Notes: generated by a model from the letters alone, not told the origin. 64,000 bases of DNA from Thiofaba sp049322715 (GCA_049322715.1 JBMOQP010000030.1:1-64000); one strand, 5' to 3'; numbered from the stretch's first letter, positions 23,919 through 35,100 are shown. Program-made: numbers and translations.

Positions 23919-25288
23919 CCCCGGGCTTCCTGAATGCCGCCGCCTGGAGCGGCGGTGGAGCGCGCCGCGCTCCCCGAAGGGCTGAATCCATGGAGGGATT
24001 CAGCCGCGCGGACCTCGGCCTGTTCGCGCGCCGCCGCCAGCAGGGCAAGGCGGGCGATCACGCCGTAGGCATAGAAGCGGTTGGGCGGGGCATCCGGGGC
24101 CTGCTGGCAGTCGGGGGTGGTGCAGGATTCGTCGAAGGCGAGCGGCATGAAGTGTGCGCCGGGGGCGTTCAGGTTCTCGTCGTCGCCCCGCTGGGTGTGC
24201 ACGCGGTAGAAGCCCCCGACGACGAAGCGGTCGATCATGTACACCACCGGTTCGGCGACCGCGCCGGCGATGTTCTCGAAGGTGTAGACCCCCTCCTGCA
24301 CGATCACGCGCGAGATGCCGAGTCCCTCCTTGCTCGCCGCCATGCGGGTGCGCTCCTTGCGGTTGAGGTTGCGCACCTCGTCCACCGACCGGGCCATCAT
24401 CACGCCCATGCCGTAGGTGCCGGAGTCGGCCTTGATCACCACGAACGGCTCGCGATCGATGCCGTACTCGTCATATTTCGCCTTGATACGCCGGAGAAGG
24501 CCGTCCACGCGCTCGGCCAGGCAGTCCTCGCCCTCGCGCTTCATGAAGTCGATCTCGCCGCAATCGTCGAACAACGGGTTGATCAGCCAGGGGTCGATAT
24601 CGGCCATGGAGGCGAACTCGCGCGCCACGGCGTCGTAGTGGCGGAAATGGGTGGATTTCTTGCGTCTCCACCAGCCGAGGCCGAGCGGCGGGATGAGCGT
24701 CTGCTCCAGGTCCTCCAGGATGGCCGGCACGCCGGCGGAGAGGTCGTTGTTGAGCACCACCGCGCAGGGCGAGAACCCACCCGCCTCGACGCGGCGGCCC
24801 TTGCGCTCCAGCGGCAGCAGGGTCAGCTTGCGGCCGGACGGCAGGTCGACGGTCATCGGTTCGGACTGCTCCTCGATCAGCGAACCTACGCGCACCTCGA
24901 AGCCGGCCTGCTCGGCCAGGTCACGCAGGGTGGCCACGTTCTCCAGATAGTAGAGGTTGCGGGTATGGCGCTCGGGCAACAGCAGCAGGCCACGCGCCTT
25001 GGGACAGAGGTGCTCCATCGCCGTTTGCAGGGCGTGGATGCATAGCGGGGCAAAGGCCGGGTTGAGGTTGTTGAAACCGGCCGGGAACAGGTTGGTGTCC
25101 ACCGGGGCAAGCTTGAATCCCGCGTTGCGCAGGTCGACCGAGCAGTAGAACGGCGCGGGGGTGTCGAGGAAAGCCTGCCGCAGCCAGGTCTCGATCGCGG
25201 TCTGGCGGTCCAGCAGGTGGGACTCGATCTCCTGCAGCGGGCCCTGGTGGGCGGTGGTCAGGAACGGGACGGCATCAAGCAGCGGCAT
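23915..25288 (-). CDS. gshA: Glutamate-cysteine ligase, alternative proteobacterial GshA type, with repeat-derived C-terminus
   Basis: 457 residues. It is unlike the E. coli enzyme and matches the GshA type known from several chemolithotrophs and other proteobacteria: PVDTNLFPAGFNNLNPAF, VLNNDLSAGVPAILEDLEQ, KADSGTYGMGVMMA, FYRVHTQRGDDENLNAPG. It makes gamma-glutamylcysteine, the first step to glutathione. The conserved fold appears to end near RLALLAAAREQAE. The last 30 or so residues (RAAESLHGFSPSGSAARST onward) come from the hairpin repeat at 23937-24004, which also supplies the natural stop context. Divergent from pilG. Confidence 0.92.
   Translation of the reverse strand: MPLLDAVPFLTTAHQGPLQEIESHLLDRQTAIETWLRQAFLDTPAPFYCSVDLRNAGFKLAPVDTNLFPAGFNNLNPAFAPLCIHALQTAMEHLCPKARGLLLLPERHTRNLYYLENVATLRDLAEQAGFEVRVGSLIEEQSEPMTVDLPSGRKLTLLPLERKGRRVEAGGFSPCAVVLNNDLSAGVPAILEDLEQTLIPPLGLGWWRRKKSTHFRHYDAVAREFASMADIDPWLINPLFDDCGEIDFMKREGEDCLAERVDGLLRRIKAKYDEYGIDREPFVVIKADSGTYGMGVMMARSVDEVRNLNRKERTRMAASKEGLGISRVIVQEGVYTFENIAGAVAEPVVYMIDRFVVGGFYRVHTQRGDDENLNAPGAHFMPLAFDESCTTPDCQQAPDAPPNRFYAYGVIARLALLAAAREQAEVRAAESLHGFSPSGSAARSTAAPGGGIQEARG
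23937..24004 (-). repeat. Hairpin repeat at the gshA C-terminus (in frame)
   Basis: Hairpins: about 23938-23955 (CCGCC/GGCGG arms around TGGAGC), 23957-23973 (GGAGCGCG-C-CGCGCTCC), B at 23973-23981 (CCC-GAA-GGG), and A at 23981-24004 (GCTGAATCC-ATGGAG-GGATTCAGC, perfect 9-bp stem). On the gshA strand the order is A-B-C-D. It ends about 20 bp before the gshA stop and gshB start. Confidence 0.85.
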
Positions 25289-25423
25289 GGTGGTCTCTCT
25301 TTTCGGCTCGGCATAGTTTAGCAGTTGGCTGTCCGGCTCCGTTCGGCTGCCTGATGGGCGGGCGCAAGGACGTCGGGCTGCCGGGCAGGCTGGCTCGCCG
25401 CTCGGAGGGGCTGATGGAAGGGC

Positions 25424-25453
25424 TTGGATTTGGAAAGGTATTTCGGCTAAATT
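25424..25453 (+). promoter_or_regulatory. Candidate sigma-70 promoter of the pilG-chpC operon
   Basis: TTGGAT (25424-25429) and TAAATT (25448-25453) with an 18-bp spacer, about 50 bp before pilG. The 215-bp gap between gshA and pilG is divergent and otherwise shows no repeat module. Confidence 0.4.
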
Positions 25454-25503
25454 CGGCGGACACGAGTAAAACCGCTCGACCGTACCGATGAGGGCCTGCT
25501 TTG

Positions 25504-25941
25504 ATGGATACGCCTGAAGCCCCGCAAGTCGCTGAGTTCAGTGGACTGAAGATCATGGTCGTGGATGACAGCAAGACCATCCGCCGCACGGCCGAGACCC
25601 TGCTGGCCAAGGCTGGGTGCATCATCGACACCGCCGTCGACGGTTTCGATGCCCTCGGCCGGATCCCGGTCTTCGAGCCGGATCTCATTTTCATCGACAT
25701 CCTCATGCCGCGTCTCGACGGCTATCAGACCTGCGCGCTGATCAAGAACAACCGGCGCTTCCGGCGCACTCCCGTCATCCTCCTGTCGAGCAAGGACAGC
25801 ATCTTCGACAAGGCGCGCGGCCGCATCGTCGGCGCGGACGACTACCTGACCAAGCCCTTCACCAGCGAGGAGCTGCTCGCCGCCCTGCGCCAGCACGCGC
25901 GGCGGGCGAAGGATGTCGAAAGCCTGACACTGGCCGGATGA
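25504..25941 (+). CDS. pilG: PilG, twitching-motility response regulator
   Basis: 145 residues from ATG 25504 (a TTG lies just before it). Single receiver domain: MVVDDSKTIRRTAETLL, phosphoacceptor Asp in IFIDILMPRLDGY, Thr/Ser in VILLSSKD, Lys in DYLTKPF. In Pseudomonas the homologue acts with ChpA to promote pilus extension and surface cAMP signalling. First gene of pilG-pilH-pilI-pilJ-chpA-chpC. The gap to pilH is 55 bp. Confidence 0.93.
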   Translation: MDTPEAPQVAEFSGLKIMVVDDSKTIRRTAETLLAKAGCIIDTAVDGFDALGRIPVFEPDLIFIDILMPRLDGYQTCALIKNNRRFRRTPVILLSSKDSIFDKARGRIVGADDYLTKPFTSEELLAALRQHARRAKDVESLTLAG

Positions 25942-25996
25942 GTGCCGAGCCCCTTCCCTTTCATGCCCTATTGATGCCCATTGCGGAGCCCTGTTC

Positions 25997-26362
25997 ATGG
26001 CCCATGTCCTGATCGTCGACGATTCCCCCACCGAACGGCATGTCCTGCAGGGCATGCTCGAGCGCAACGGCTTCAAGGTCAGCCTGGCCACCAACGGCGA
26101 AGAGGGCGTGACCCAGGCCAAGGCCATCAGGCCCGACCTCATCCTGATGGACGTGGTCATGCCCGGCCTCAACGGCTTCCAGGCCACCCGGGAGCTGTCC
26201 CGCACGCCGGACACGGCCTCGATTCCGGTGATCATCGTGACCACCAAGGATCAGGAAACCGACCGTATCTGGGGCATGCGCCAAGGGGCCCGGGACTATC
26301 TCACCAAGCCGGTGGTGGAGTCCCAGCTCATGACGACGATCCGCTCCTTGCTCGAGGGCTGA
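25997..26362 (+). CDS. pilH: PilH, twitching-motility response regulator
   Basis: 121 residues, receiver domain only: VLIVDDSPTERHVLQGML, phosphoacceptor in LILMDVVMPGLNGF, IIVTTKDQETD, and DYLTKPV. The homologue directs the retraction side and phosphate flow from ChpA. The stop is followed within 2 bp by the TTG start of pilI. Confidence 0.94.
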   Translation: MAHVLIVDDSPTERHVLQGMLERNGFKVSLATNGEEGVTQAKAIRPDLILMDVVMPGLNGFQATRELSRTPDTASIPVIIVTTKDQETDRIWGMRQGARDYLTKPVVESQLMTTIRSLLEG

Positions 26363-26364
26363 CC

Positions 26365-26904
26365 TTGAGCGCCGATGCCCCGGCCTTTGCCCGCCTGCGC
26401 GCGCTGGAAAGACTCGCTCTGGCCCGTGCCGCGGGTCTGCCACGGCGAGAGCCCCTGACCCGTAACTGGACCGCGCTGGCTTTCCGGCTCGGGGACGAGA
26501 CTTTCGTCAGTCCGCTAGACCAGGTGGCCGAGATCCTGCCCATGCCCGCCGTCACCCGCTTGCCGCTGGCCCAGCCCTGGGTGCTGGGGGTGGCCAACCT
26601 GCGTGGTGAGCTGACGCCGATCATCGACATGATGGGGCTGCTCGGACGGGGGCGCGTATCCCCCGACCCGCGCGCCCGCGTGCTGGTGTCCAGGCGCGAG
26701 GCCTGGCCCCTCGGTCTGCTGGTCAGTGAGTCGCTGGGGCTGCGGCACTTCCAGGTTGAGGCACGGCGCCCGCTGGAACAGCCGCCGCCGGGGCTGGATG
26801 GCTATGTCCTTGAGGAAGTGGTCGAGCCCTGGCGCTCGTGGAAGATTCTCGACCTCCAGCGTCTGCTGCACGGCGAGGACGTGTTGCGTACCGCGCTCCA
26901 GTGA
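26365..26904 (+). CDS. pilI: PilI, CheW-like coupling protein
   Basis: 179 residues from TTG 26365, two bases after the pilH stop; longer frames overlap pilH and are rejected. CheW domain: FRLGDETFVSPLDQVAEILP, LPLAQPWVLGVANLRGELTP, DMMGLLG. It couples the PilJ receptor to ChpA kinase. The start codon is inferred from spacing and family length, so the first residues are uncertain. Confidence 0.9.
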   Translation: MSADAPAFARLRALERLALARAAGLPRREPLTRNWTALAFRLGDETFVSPLDQVAEILPMPAVTRLPLAQPWVLGVANLRGELTPIIDMMGLLGRGRVSPDPRARVLVSRREAWPLGLLVSESLGLRHFQVEARRPLEQPPPGLDGYVLEEVVEPWRSWKILDLQRLLHGEDVLRTALQ

Positions 26905-27018
26905 ATCCCGGCGAGGCGCGGAACGAAGCTTTTTCGGCGTCCTGCCCGGCGGTCCGGGCAGATGCGGCAAATTCTGAAACGACAACTGATGCGTTGAATC
27001 ATCAAAGAGGAAACACGC

Positions 27019-29055
27019 ATGGCCCAGACGAAACGTGATGACGCGCGAACTCGTGGCATCGGACGCAACATTGTGCCGCTCATCGCCCTGGCGGTGTTGC
27101 TGCTGGTGGCCACGGTAGGCATCTTCACCTACGTGGCGTATGTCGATCACAACCGCCTGCAGTGGCGCCTGACGGCCAGCCAGATCGAACGTTTCAGTCC
27201 GGAGCTGGTGACCGACGCCTTGCGTGCCGTGACGGGCCAGGAAGATGCGGCGGCCCAGCTGCAGGTCAAGATCAACGTATTCGAATCCCTGCTGGGCAAG
27301 CTGGAGAAGGGCGATGCGGAGACCCGCATGCCTCCGGTGAAGGATGACCTGCGTGCGCAGCTCGAGGCCGTCCGTTTCAACTGGGGGCAGGTGCGTCCGA
27401 CCCTGGAGAGCATCATCGCCGCGGGGCCGGCCTATGCGCAGGTCAAGGCGGCCGGCGAGGTGATCGTGCGCGAGGTGCCGGAGATCATCGCCCTGTCCGA
27501 CGAGGTGGTGCAGCAGATGGTGCGCGCAGGCGTCGGGCCGGGGCAGACCTATCTGGCTCAGCGTCAGCAGTTCCTCGTGCTGCGCATGAAGACCGCGGCC
27601 AGCGAACTGCTGCGCGGCGAGGAGAATGCCTCGGTGGCACTGGAGAAATTCGGCCGCGACGCCGCGCTGTTCGAACGCGTGCTCGAGGCCATGCTTTCCG
27701 GCCGTGGTGATCCCGAGGTCCAGCGCGTCGAGGAGCCCAGCGCCCGCGAAAAATTGCGCCAGGTGGCGGTCAAGTATGGTGCCATGCGCGAGTCCGTGGA
27801 TGCGGTGATGCAGAGCGGCCCCACGATCCTCGAGGCCAGCAAGTCCTTCCAGGACAGCGACGAACTCTCCACCGGGCTGATCGCCGCGGCTGGCGACCTG
27901 CAGCGCAAGGCCACCAGCGAGCACGATGCCCTGTTCATGGTGAACATCGCCGGCTACGTCACCGCGGCCGCCACGCTGATTGCGGTGATCCTGCTCGGCG
28001 TGGTTCTGGTGCGCGATGCACGACGCCGTGAGGAGGTCTCCCGCGAACAGAACGATCGCAACCAGCAGGCCATCCTGCGCCTGCTCGACGAGATGATGAA
28101 CCTCGCGGAGGGCGACCTGACTCGTCATGCGACGGTGACCGAGGACATCACGGGGGCCATCGCAGACTCCGTGAACTACACCATCGACGCGCTGCGCGAC
28201 CTGGTTGCGACCATCCAGCGGACTGCGGCCCAGGTGGGCAGTTCGGCGGGCGTGTCCCAGGCCACCTCCATGCGCCTGTCCGAGGCCAGCCAGGAGCAGG
28301 CCCTGCGCATCGAGCAGGCGAGCGAGGCGGTGAACGTCATCGCCGGCAAGGTGAGCGAGGTGGCCGAAGGTGCGGTGGATTCCGTGTCCGTTGCGCAGTC
28401 CTCGATGGATGTGGCGCACAAGGGGGGCGAGGCCGTGCGTCAGACCATCCACGGCATGGAGCGCATCCGCGAGCAGATCCAGGACACCTCCAAGCGCCTC
28501 AAGCGCCTGGGCGAATCCTCCCAGGAGATCGGCGACATCGTGGGGCTGATTACCGACATTGCCGACCAGACCAACATCCTCGCCCTGAATGCGGCGATCC
28601 AGGCCGCCATGGCGGGCGAGGCCGGCCGCGGCTTCGCCGTGGTCGCGGACGAAGTTCAGCGCCTCGCGGAGCGCGTCGGTAACGCGACCAAGCAGATCGA
28701 GACCCTGGTGAAGACGATTCAGTCCGACACCCAGGAGGCGATGCTGTCCATGGAGCAAACCACCACCAACGTGGTGGGCGGCGCCCAGGTGGCGGAAAAC
28801 GCCGGCCGCTCGCTGGAGGAGATCGAGACCGTGTCGGCCACCCTGGCCCAGCGCATCCAGGCCATTGCCCAGGCCGCACGCGAGCAGCTGGACGAGGCAG
28901 CTCGTATTCGTGAAACGATGCACCTGATCTCCGAGCAGACCTCGAGCACCGCGCAAGATGCGCAAGAGGCGGCCCAGGAGATCGGCAAGCTCAACGAACT
29001 GGCAAGCGAGCTGCGCACCTCGGTTGCGGGCTTCAAGCTGCCTGAGTCGGCCTGA
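27019..29055 (+). CDS. pilJ: PilJ, methyl-accepting chemotaxis protein of the type IV pilus pathway
   Basis: 678 residues. Ribosome site AAAGAGGA lies before ATG 27019. Helix 1 about 17-41, periplasmic domain to about 310, helix 2 about 312-335, HAMP-like segment, then a signalling domain whose hairpin tip includes ITDIADQTNILALNAAIQAA and GRGFAVVADEVQRLAERV. It senses pilus/surface cues and controls ChpA. No cheR-like pilK follows, unlike P. aeruginosa, and no cheB (chpB) is visible, so adaptation enzymes must lie elsewhere or be absent. Confidence 0.95.
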   Translation: MAQTKRDDARTRGIGRNIVPLIALAVLLLVATVGIFTYVAYVDHNRLQWRLTASQIERFSPELVTDALRAVTGQEDAAAQLQVKINVFESLLGKLEKGDAETRMPPVKDDLRAQLEAVRFNWGQVRPTLESIIAAGPAYAQVKAAGEVIVREVPEIIALSDEVVQQMVRAGVGPGQTYLAQRQQFLVLRMKTAASELLRGEENASVALEKFGRDAALFERVLEAMLSGRGDPEVQRVEEPSAREKLRQVAVKYGAMRESVDAVMQSGPTILEASKSFQDSDELSTGLIAAAGDLQRKATSEHDALFMVNIAGYVTAAATLIAVILLGVVLVRDARRREEVSREQNDRNQQAILRLLDEMMNLAEGDLTRHATVTEDITGAIADSVNYTIDALRDLVATIQRTAAQVGSSAGVSQATSMRLSEASQEQALRIEQASEAVNVIAGKVSEVAEGAVDSVSVAQSSMDVAHKGGEAVRQTIHGMERIREQIQDTSKRLKRLGESSQEIGDIVGLITDIADQTNILALNAAIQAAMAGEAGRGFAVVADEVQRLAERVGNATKQIETLVKTIQSDTQEAMLSMEQTTTNVVGGAQVAENAGRSLEEIETVSATLAQRIQAIAQAAREQLDEAARIRETMHLISEQTSSTAQDAQEAAQEIGKLNELASELRTSVAGFKLPESA

Positions 29056-29121
29056 GTGGCGGCCTGCCTGTCCGTCCCTTCTGCCTACGCGACTCGCGTT
29101 TCCTGAATGGAGCCTTCCGGC

Positions 29122-32100
29122 ATGCAAACTGACCTGCCGGCCGCCCCCCTCAGCCGGGGTGGCCCAACAGGGGGACTGACGGAGTCCATCCCCGGCATCC
29201 GTCCTTCGGATGACGCTGAACGCGCAGCTGGCGCAAGCCCGCGTCCCGACACTGCTGGTCCATCCTCTCCAGCCCATCGGCCATCCATGGCCGATGCCCC
29301 TTCGGGGTTCGGCGCTCGAGAGCCCGGCGGTGTCGTCATCGATCGGCTGGGCCTGACTTGGGTCCAGCCCGCGATGGACGAGGCCTGGGGGCAGGTGCGC
29401 TCAACCCTGGAGGCCTTCGTTCAGGATCCGGTGAATTCCGCGGTTCTGCGCCCTGCGCTTGAGCAGGTGCACCACTTGGCCGGACTGTTCGGCCTCATGG
29501 AGTTGCCTGCCGCGCGCCTGACCCTGCTCGAGGCCGGGCGACTGCTGGGGGCGCTGCAGCATCAGCAGGGTGAGCCGGAGGCCACAGCGGCGGAATCCAT
29601 CCATGGATTCCGCCCTTCGGGTGTCGCTTCGCGACCCAACGCCGTTCCCGACGGCGTTGTTGTCGAGCCGCTGCTGGTGGCGGTGTCCCGCGTGGGCCTT
29701 TATGTCGACCTTTTGCGACGCGGGGAGGAGGTGCCGGCTCTCGCCCTCCTGCCGGCCTGCAATGGCCTGCGCCTGGCGCAGGGATTGCCTGTCTTCGGGC
29801 CGCGATCCTTCCTCGAGCGTATCGCGCTCATGCAGGCCGGGCCATTCCATGAGCACACCCGCCCCCTCGAGGCAGCGCGCGGTGTTGCCGCCGAGGCCCG
29901 CGCCCTGCTTGAGCGCGCCCTCCTGGCCTGGCTCAAAGCGCAGCCGCAGGCCCATCTGGCCGTGGCGAAGGCCTTCGCCACGGCAGCAGGCGGAGCCTCC
30001 ACGCGGGAGGAGGGGGTGCTCTGGTGGAGTGCCGAGATTCTGGCCCGAACCTTGGGTGATCCCCGCTTGGCCCAGGCTGGTGGCCTGAAACCTTTGCTCG
30101 GACGCCTCAATCGGGAGCTGAAACAGCGCGCGGAGGCGGGGTTCGAGCCCTCGCCCCAGACCGCGCTCGGCGACAATGAGCTGGCGCATGAGGTCCTGTC
30201 CCTGCTGGTCCAGCATGTCAGCCAGCACCCGGCCTTCGAGCAGGCCGTCTCGCTCCTGGACTGGCCGTCCCAGATCCCCGGGGCACTCGAATCCGAGGCC
30301 GCCGAGAATGCCCTGCTGGTGGCCGAGCCGGAAGTCGTTGCCCAGGCCGCGGAACAGCTCAAGGCAGCGCTCGATCCCGTGCAGGACCGCTTCGATCTGG
30401 CCATGCGTTCGGGCGATGCCCAGGCGATCCTAGGCCTGGCCCCCGATCTCGACCAACTTGCCGCAACCATGCGCATGCTGGAGCTTGACGCGGCAGCCAG
30501 GGCCCTTGAGGCCGAGGCATCCCGCCTGCGTGATGCCCAGGCTCAGGGAGTGACCCTTGATGAGGGCGGGCTGGAGCAAGTCGCCGGCACGCTCATGCGT
30601 GCTGACGTGGAAATCGAGCGTCTGCGTCTCGGCCTGCCCGACGGCGAGGGCATCGGTGCGCCGATGCTGGTCGAGGCGACGGATATCGCGGCAGTGCAGG
30701 GGCTGGAGGACTTGCTGCTGGCCAAGGAACTTCTGCTCACCATGTGGAAGGATGGGGGCGGCGAGGAGCGGCGTGGCGAAGTCCGGCAATTGCTGGAGCG
30801 CGTGCGCGGAAGCTTCGAGATGCTGTCCCTGCTCTCCTGGTCCGGCCTGGTGGGCGGCATTCTCGACTATGCCGTCGCGCTGCCGCCCGGCACGGTCCCT
30901 CCCGACCGCGAGCAGGAGGCCGTGGCGGATGTCTTCGCCAGCCTCGAGTATGGGCTGGAGAACCTGCGCGACTATCGTCAGGTCCCCGAGCGTGTACTTG
31001 CCTTCGGCGAGCATGCCTTGGCCCGTCTGCGGGGCGGGGCTCAGGTCGTACAGGTGGGCCGTGCATTCGAGGAGATAGCCGAGCCGGTCATTCATGCCGA
31101 CGCCGAGCTTCCTCGGGGCGAGCAGACGGCCGCCCAGGACATCGCCAAAGAGGAGGCACTCCAGCCGCCGCAACCTCCGGTCGAAGTGACCGGGCACACC
31201 CACGAGGGCGCTCCTCCCGTGGCCGAGCAGCCCCCGGAGGCGGGCTCCGCGGCCGCTGGAGCGCAACCGGCCATCGAGGTCCCGCGTCTGGTGCCAGAGG
31301 AGACCGACAGCGAGATCCTCGAGATTTTCATCGAGGAGGCGCGCGAGGTTCTCGAGACCATTCGCGCGCAGTTCCAGCAATGGAGAAACGAGCCGGGAAA
31401 CCAGTCTGCCCTGGTGGAGCTGCGGCGTGCGTTTCACACCCTGAAGGGCAGTGGTCGCATCATCGGCGCGCAGTTGGTGGGCGAGTTCGGTTGGGCCTTC
31501 GAAAACCTGCTCAACCGCGTCCTCGAGGGCGTTCTTCCGGCCAGCGGTCCGTTGTTCCGGCTACTTGAGCAGGCGCCAATCCGGTTGGAGCAGCTGCTCG
31601 ATGCCCTGGAGGGCAAGCCCGGCCTCGTCGTCGCGGAGGTCAAGGCCCTCAGTGAGGCCGCCGCGGCCTTCCTCAGCGAAGGTCCGGCGGCCCTGAATCG
31701 CCTGGCTGGCACGCCAAAGCCGGCCGTCGAGGCCGAGCCGCTGGAGGATGCCGCGCTATCATCTCCGCCTGCGGCCGTGGAAAGCGCTGTTCAGGCCCCG
31801 GCCGCGGCGGAATCCATCCATGGATTCCGCCCTTCGGGTGTCGCTTCGCGACCCAACGCAGTTCCCGACGGCGTTGTTCCGGTTCCTCGCATCGATCCCC
31901 AGTTGTACGAGATTTTCCGCAGCGAGGTGGAGGGCTACCTGCAGATCCTGCGCCAGGCGGCCGAGCGTGGCCGGCGCGAAGGTGGCCTGTATCCGGATGC
32001 GGAGTTGATTCGCGTCACTCACTCCCTGCTGGGCAGTGCGCGTACCGCTGGCGCCCCACGCATCGTGGCCCTGGCCGGCCATCTTGAACATGCAATGCGC

Positions 32101-35100
32101 CTTGCCTTTGAGACGCAGCAAGTCTTCGATGCGTCGCTTCTCAATCTGACCGACTCGGCAGTGGACAGCATCGCGCTACTGCTCGATGACATCGGCGGCT
32201 TTGAGGTCGAACTACCCGACCTGGATCGTCTCGTGCAGGAGCTGGGGGATGCGGTGGCCAGGCTGCAGTCTCCCCAGGAGTCTCGCGAGGCGGTCGAGGC
32301 GGTCGAGGCGGTCGAGGCGGTCGAGGCGGTCGAGGCGGTCGAGGCGGTCGAGGCGGTCGAGGCGGTCGAGGCGGTCGAGGCGGTCGAGGCGGTCGAGGCG
32401 GTCGAGGCGGTCGAGGCGGTCNNNNNNNNNNNNNNNNNNNNNNNNNNNNNNNNNNNNNNNNNNNNNNNNNNNNNNNNNNNNNNNNNNNNNNNNNNNNNNN
32501 NNNNNNNNNNNNNNNNNNNNNCGGTCGAGGCGGTCGAGGCGGTCGAGGCGGTCGAGGCGGTCGAGGCGGTCGAGGCGGTCGAGGCGGTCGAGGCGGTCGA
32601 GGCGGTCGAGGCGGTCGAGGCGGTCGAGGCGGTCGAGGCGGTCGAGGCAGTCGAGGCAGTCGAGGCAGTCGAGGCAGTCGAGGCAGTCGAGGCGTCGACC
32701 CAAGCCGGCGTCGCCGTCGAACTCACCCAGGCCGAGGCGGAGGACTATGATATCCCCGCTGATCAGGATCAGATGCTGCTCTCCATTTTCCGCGAGGAGG
32801 CCGAGGAGATCCTGCAGCAACTCGACGAGGCCCTTGCCTCCTGGCAGCGCGATCCCGCCAGCAAGGCCCATCAGCAGGCGTTGCAGCGCCATCTGCACAC
32901 CTTCAAGGGCGGCGCGCGCATGGCCGGCATGCTCCGCATGGGCGATCTGGCCCACAATCTCGAAAACGTTTTCATGGACCTGGAGGCAAACCGCTATCCG
33001 GTCAATCCCGCCCTGCTGACCTTTATGCAGCGCGTCTTCGACCACCTGCACGGCATGGTGGATCGCCTGCGTGGCGGCCAGCCGATCGCGCCAGCCACCG
33101 ATCTGGTCACGGCACTGGAGGGCTTGCGAGAGCGTGGCGGCGTCCCGGAGAGTGTGGCGATCTCCGCGCCAGCGGGGATGGAAGTCCCGAAGGCGGTGTT
33201 CGAACCTGCGCCCGCCGCGATCGCGCCGCTGCCTGCCGTGGAGATCCCGGTCGCGGTCGAGCCGGTGGCATCGGCGGCGCGCGAGGCGGTGACTCCCGTC
33301 CCGGTCATGGGTGAGGTGCTGCGTGTCCGTGCCGATCTCCTCGACCGGATGGTGATCTCGGCAGGCGAGTCCGCGATCTACCAGGCGCGCCTTGCGCAGC
33401 ACTTCGCCGGGTTCGGCCGTCAGCTGCACGAGCTTGAGCAGACCGTTACCCGTCTGCGGGCCCAGCTGCGCCGCATGGAGATCGAGAACGAGGCGCAGAT
33501 GATTTGGCGCTTCCAGCAGGAGACCGGCAGGACCGCGGAGGAATTCGACCCCCTCGAATTCGACCGTTTCACCCTCCAGCAGGAGCTGAGCCGCGGCGTG
33601 ATGGAGTCGCTCGGGGACATCGAGAGCGTGCAGGACACGCTGGAGGATGCCCTGCGCGACGCAGAGATGCTGCTTACCCAGCAGGGCCGCCTTGGCCAGA
33701 CCTTGCAGGATGGTCTGATGGGCGCGCGCCTGGTGCGCTTCGAGGATGTGGTCCCGCGCCTCAAGCGCCTGGTGCGCCAGGTGGCGCGCGATCTTGGCAA
33801 ACAGGCCGAACTCGAGGTCCACGGCGGGGAGGTCGAGCTTGACCGCGGCCTGCTCAATGCCCTGGTACCCGCGTTCGAGCACATGTTGCGAAATTCCCTC
33901 GCCCACGGCATCGAGCTGCCCGACGAGCGTGCCGCACGCGGCAAGAGCCCGGAGGGCCGCATCCATCTGCGCATCACCAGTCAGGGTGGCCTGATCCAGA
34001 TTTCCCTGGAGGATGATGGCGCTGGCATCGATGTCGAGGCCGTGCGCAGCAAGGCGCGCGAGAACGGCATCCTCGATGCCCGCTCGGCCGAGGATGACCA
34101 GGCGGCGATCCAGTTGATCTTCCATTCCGGGCTCAGCACCGCGCGCGAGGTGTCCATGCTGGCGGGGCGCGGTGTGGGCATGGATGTCGTGGCCGAGGCG
34201 CTGCGCCAGGTGGGGGGCGACATCCAGGTCGACAGCCGGCGTGGCGCGGGCGTGAGCTTCAGGCTCCACGTGCCGCTGACCCAGTCGATCACCCAGGGGA
34301 TCGCCGTCACTGTCGGCGAGCAGGTCTTTGCCCTGCCGTATAGTGGCATCGAGGCCATCCTGAGAGCCCCGGGGACGCGATTGAATACCCTGCTTGGCGA
34401 GGACGAACCGACCTGGGAGCATGCCGGGCAGCCGCTGCCACTGGTCGATCTCGGGACGCTGCTCGGCCTGCCCGGCGGGCGCGTGGGGGCGGGCGAGGGC
34501 ATGTCTCCCCTTGTGGTGCTGCGCTTGGGTGAGCGTCGCATGGTCCTGCGCATCGATGCCCTGCAGGGCAGCCAGCAGCTGTTCATCAAGGCTCTCGGTC
34601 CCTTCCTCTCCAGGGTGCCCGCCCTGGCGGGGGCTACCCTGCTGGGCGACGGTCGCGTGGTGCTGGTACTCGACGTGGCCGAGCTTTTCCGCCTTGCCAG
34701 CCATGCGCGGACCAAGCCGGTCGAGGCCCAGGAAGCCAGGGCAAGACGCGCGCAGGTGCTGGTGGTGGACGACTCGATCACCATCCGCAAGGTCACTACG
34801 CGCATCCTCGAGCGCTACGGCATCGAGGTGGCGACCGCGAAGGACGGCGTCGACGCGCTGGCCTGGTTACATGACCACCTGCCGACCGTGGTGCTCAGCG
34901 ATATCGAGATGCCACGCATGGACGGTTTCGAACTGCTCGCCTCGATCCGCAACGAGGCACGCCTGAGTGATCTTCCGGTGATCATGATCACATCGCGCAC
35001 GGGCCAGAAGCACCGGGAGAAGGCAGAGGCCCTCGGGGTCAGCGCCTATCTTGGCAAGCCCTACACGGAAGCGGACCTGATGCATGCCCTGCGTGTCTGG

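Noticed and set aside
26515..29277. Long antisense frame over pilI-pilJ (about 920 codons)
   Set aside because: Shadow of well-supported chemotaxis genes; no domain or ribosome site.
32287..32694. Independent small proteins read from the 9-bp tandem repeat in other frames and on the minus strand
   Set aside because: All frames of a stop-free 9-bp repeat are open; only the chpA frame continues into domains on both sides.
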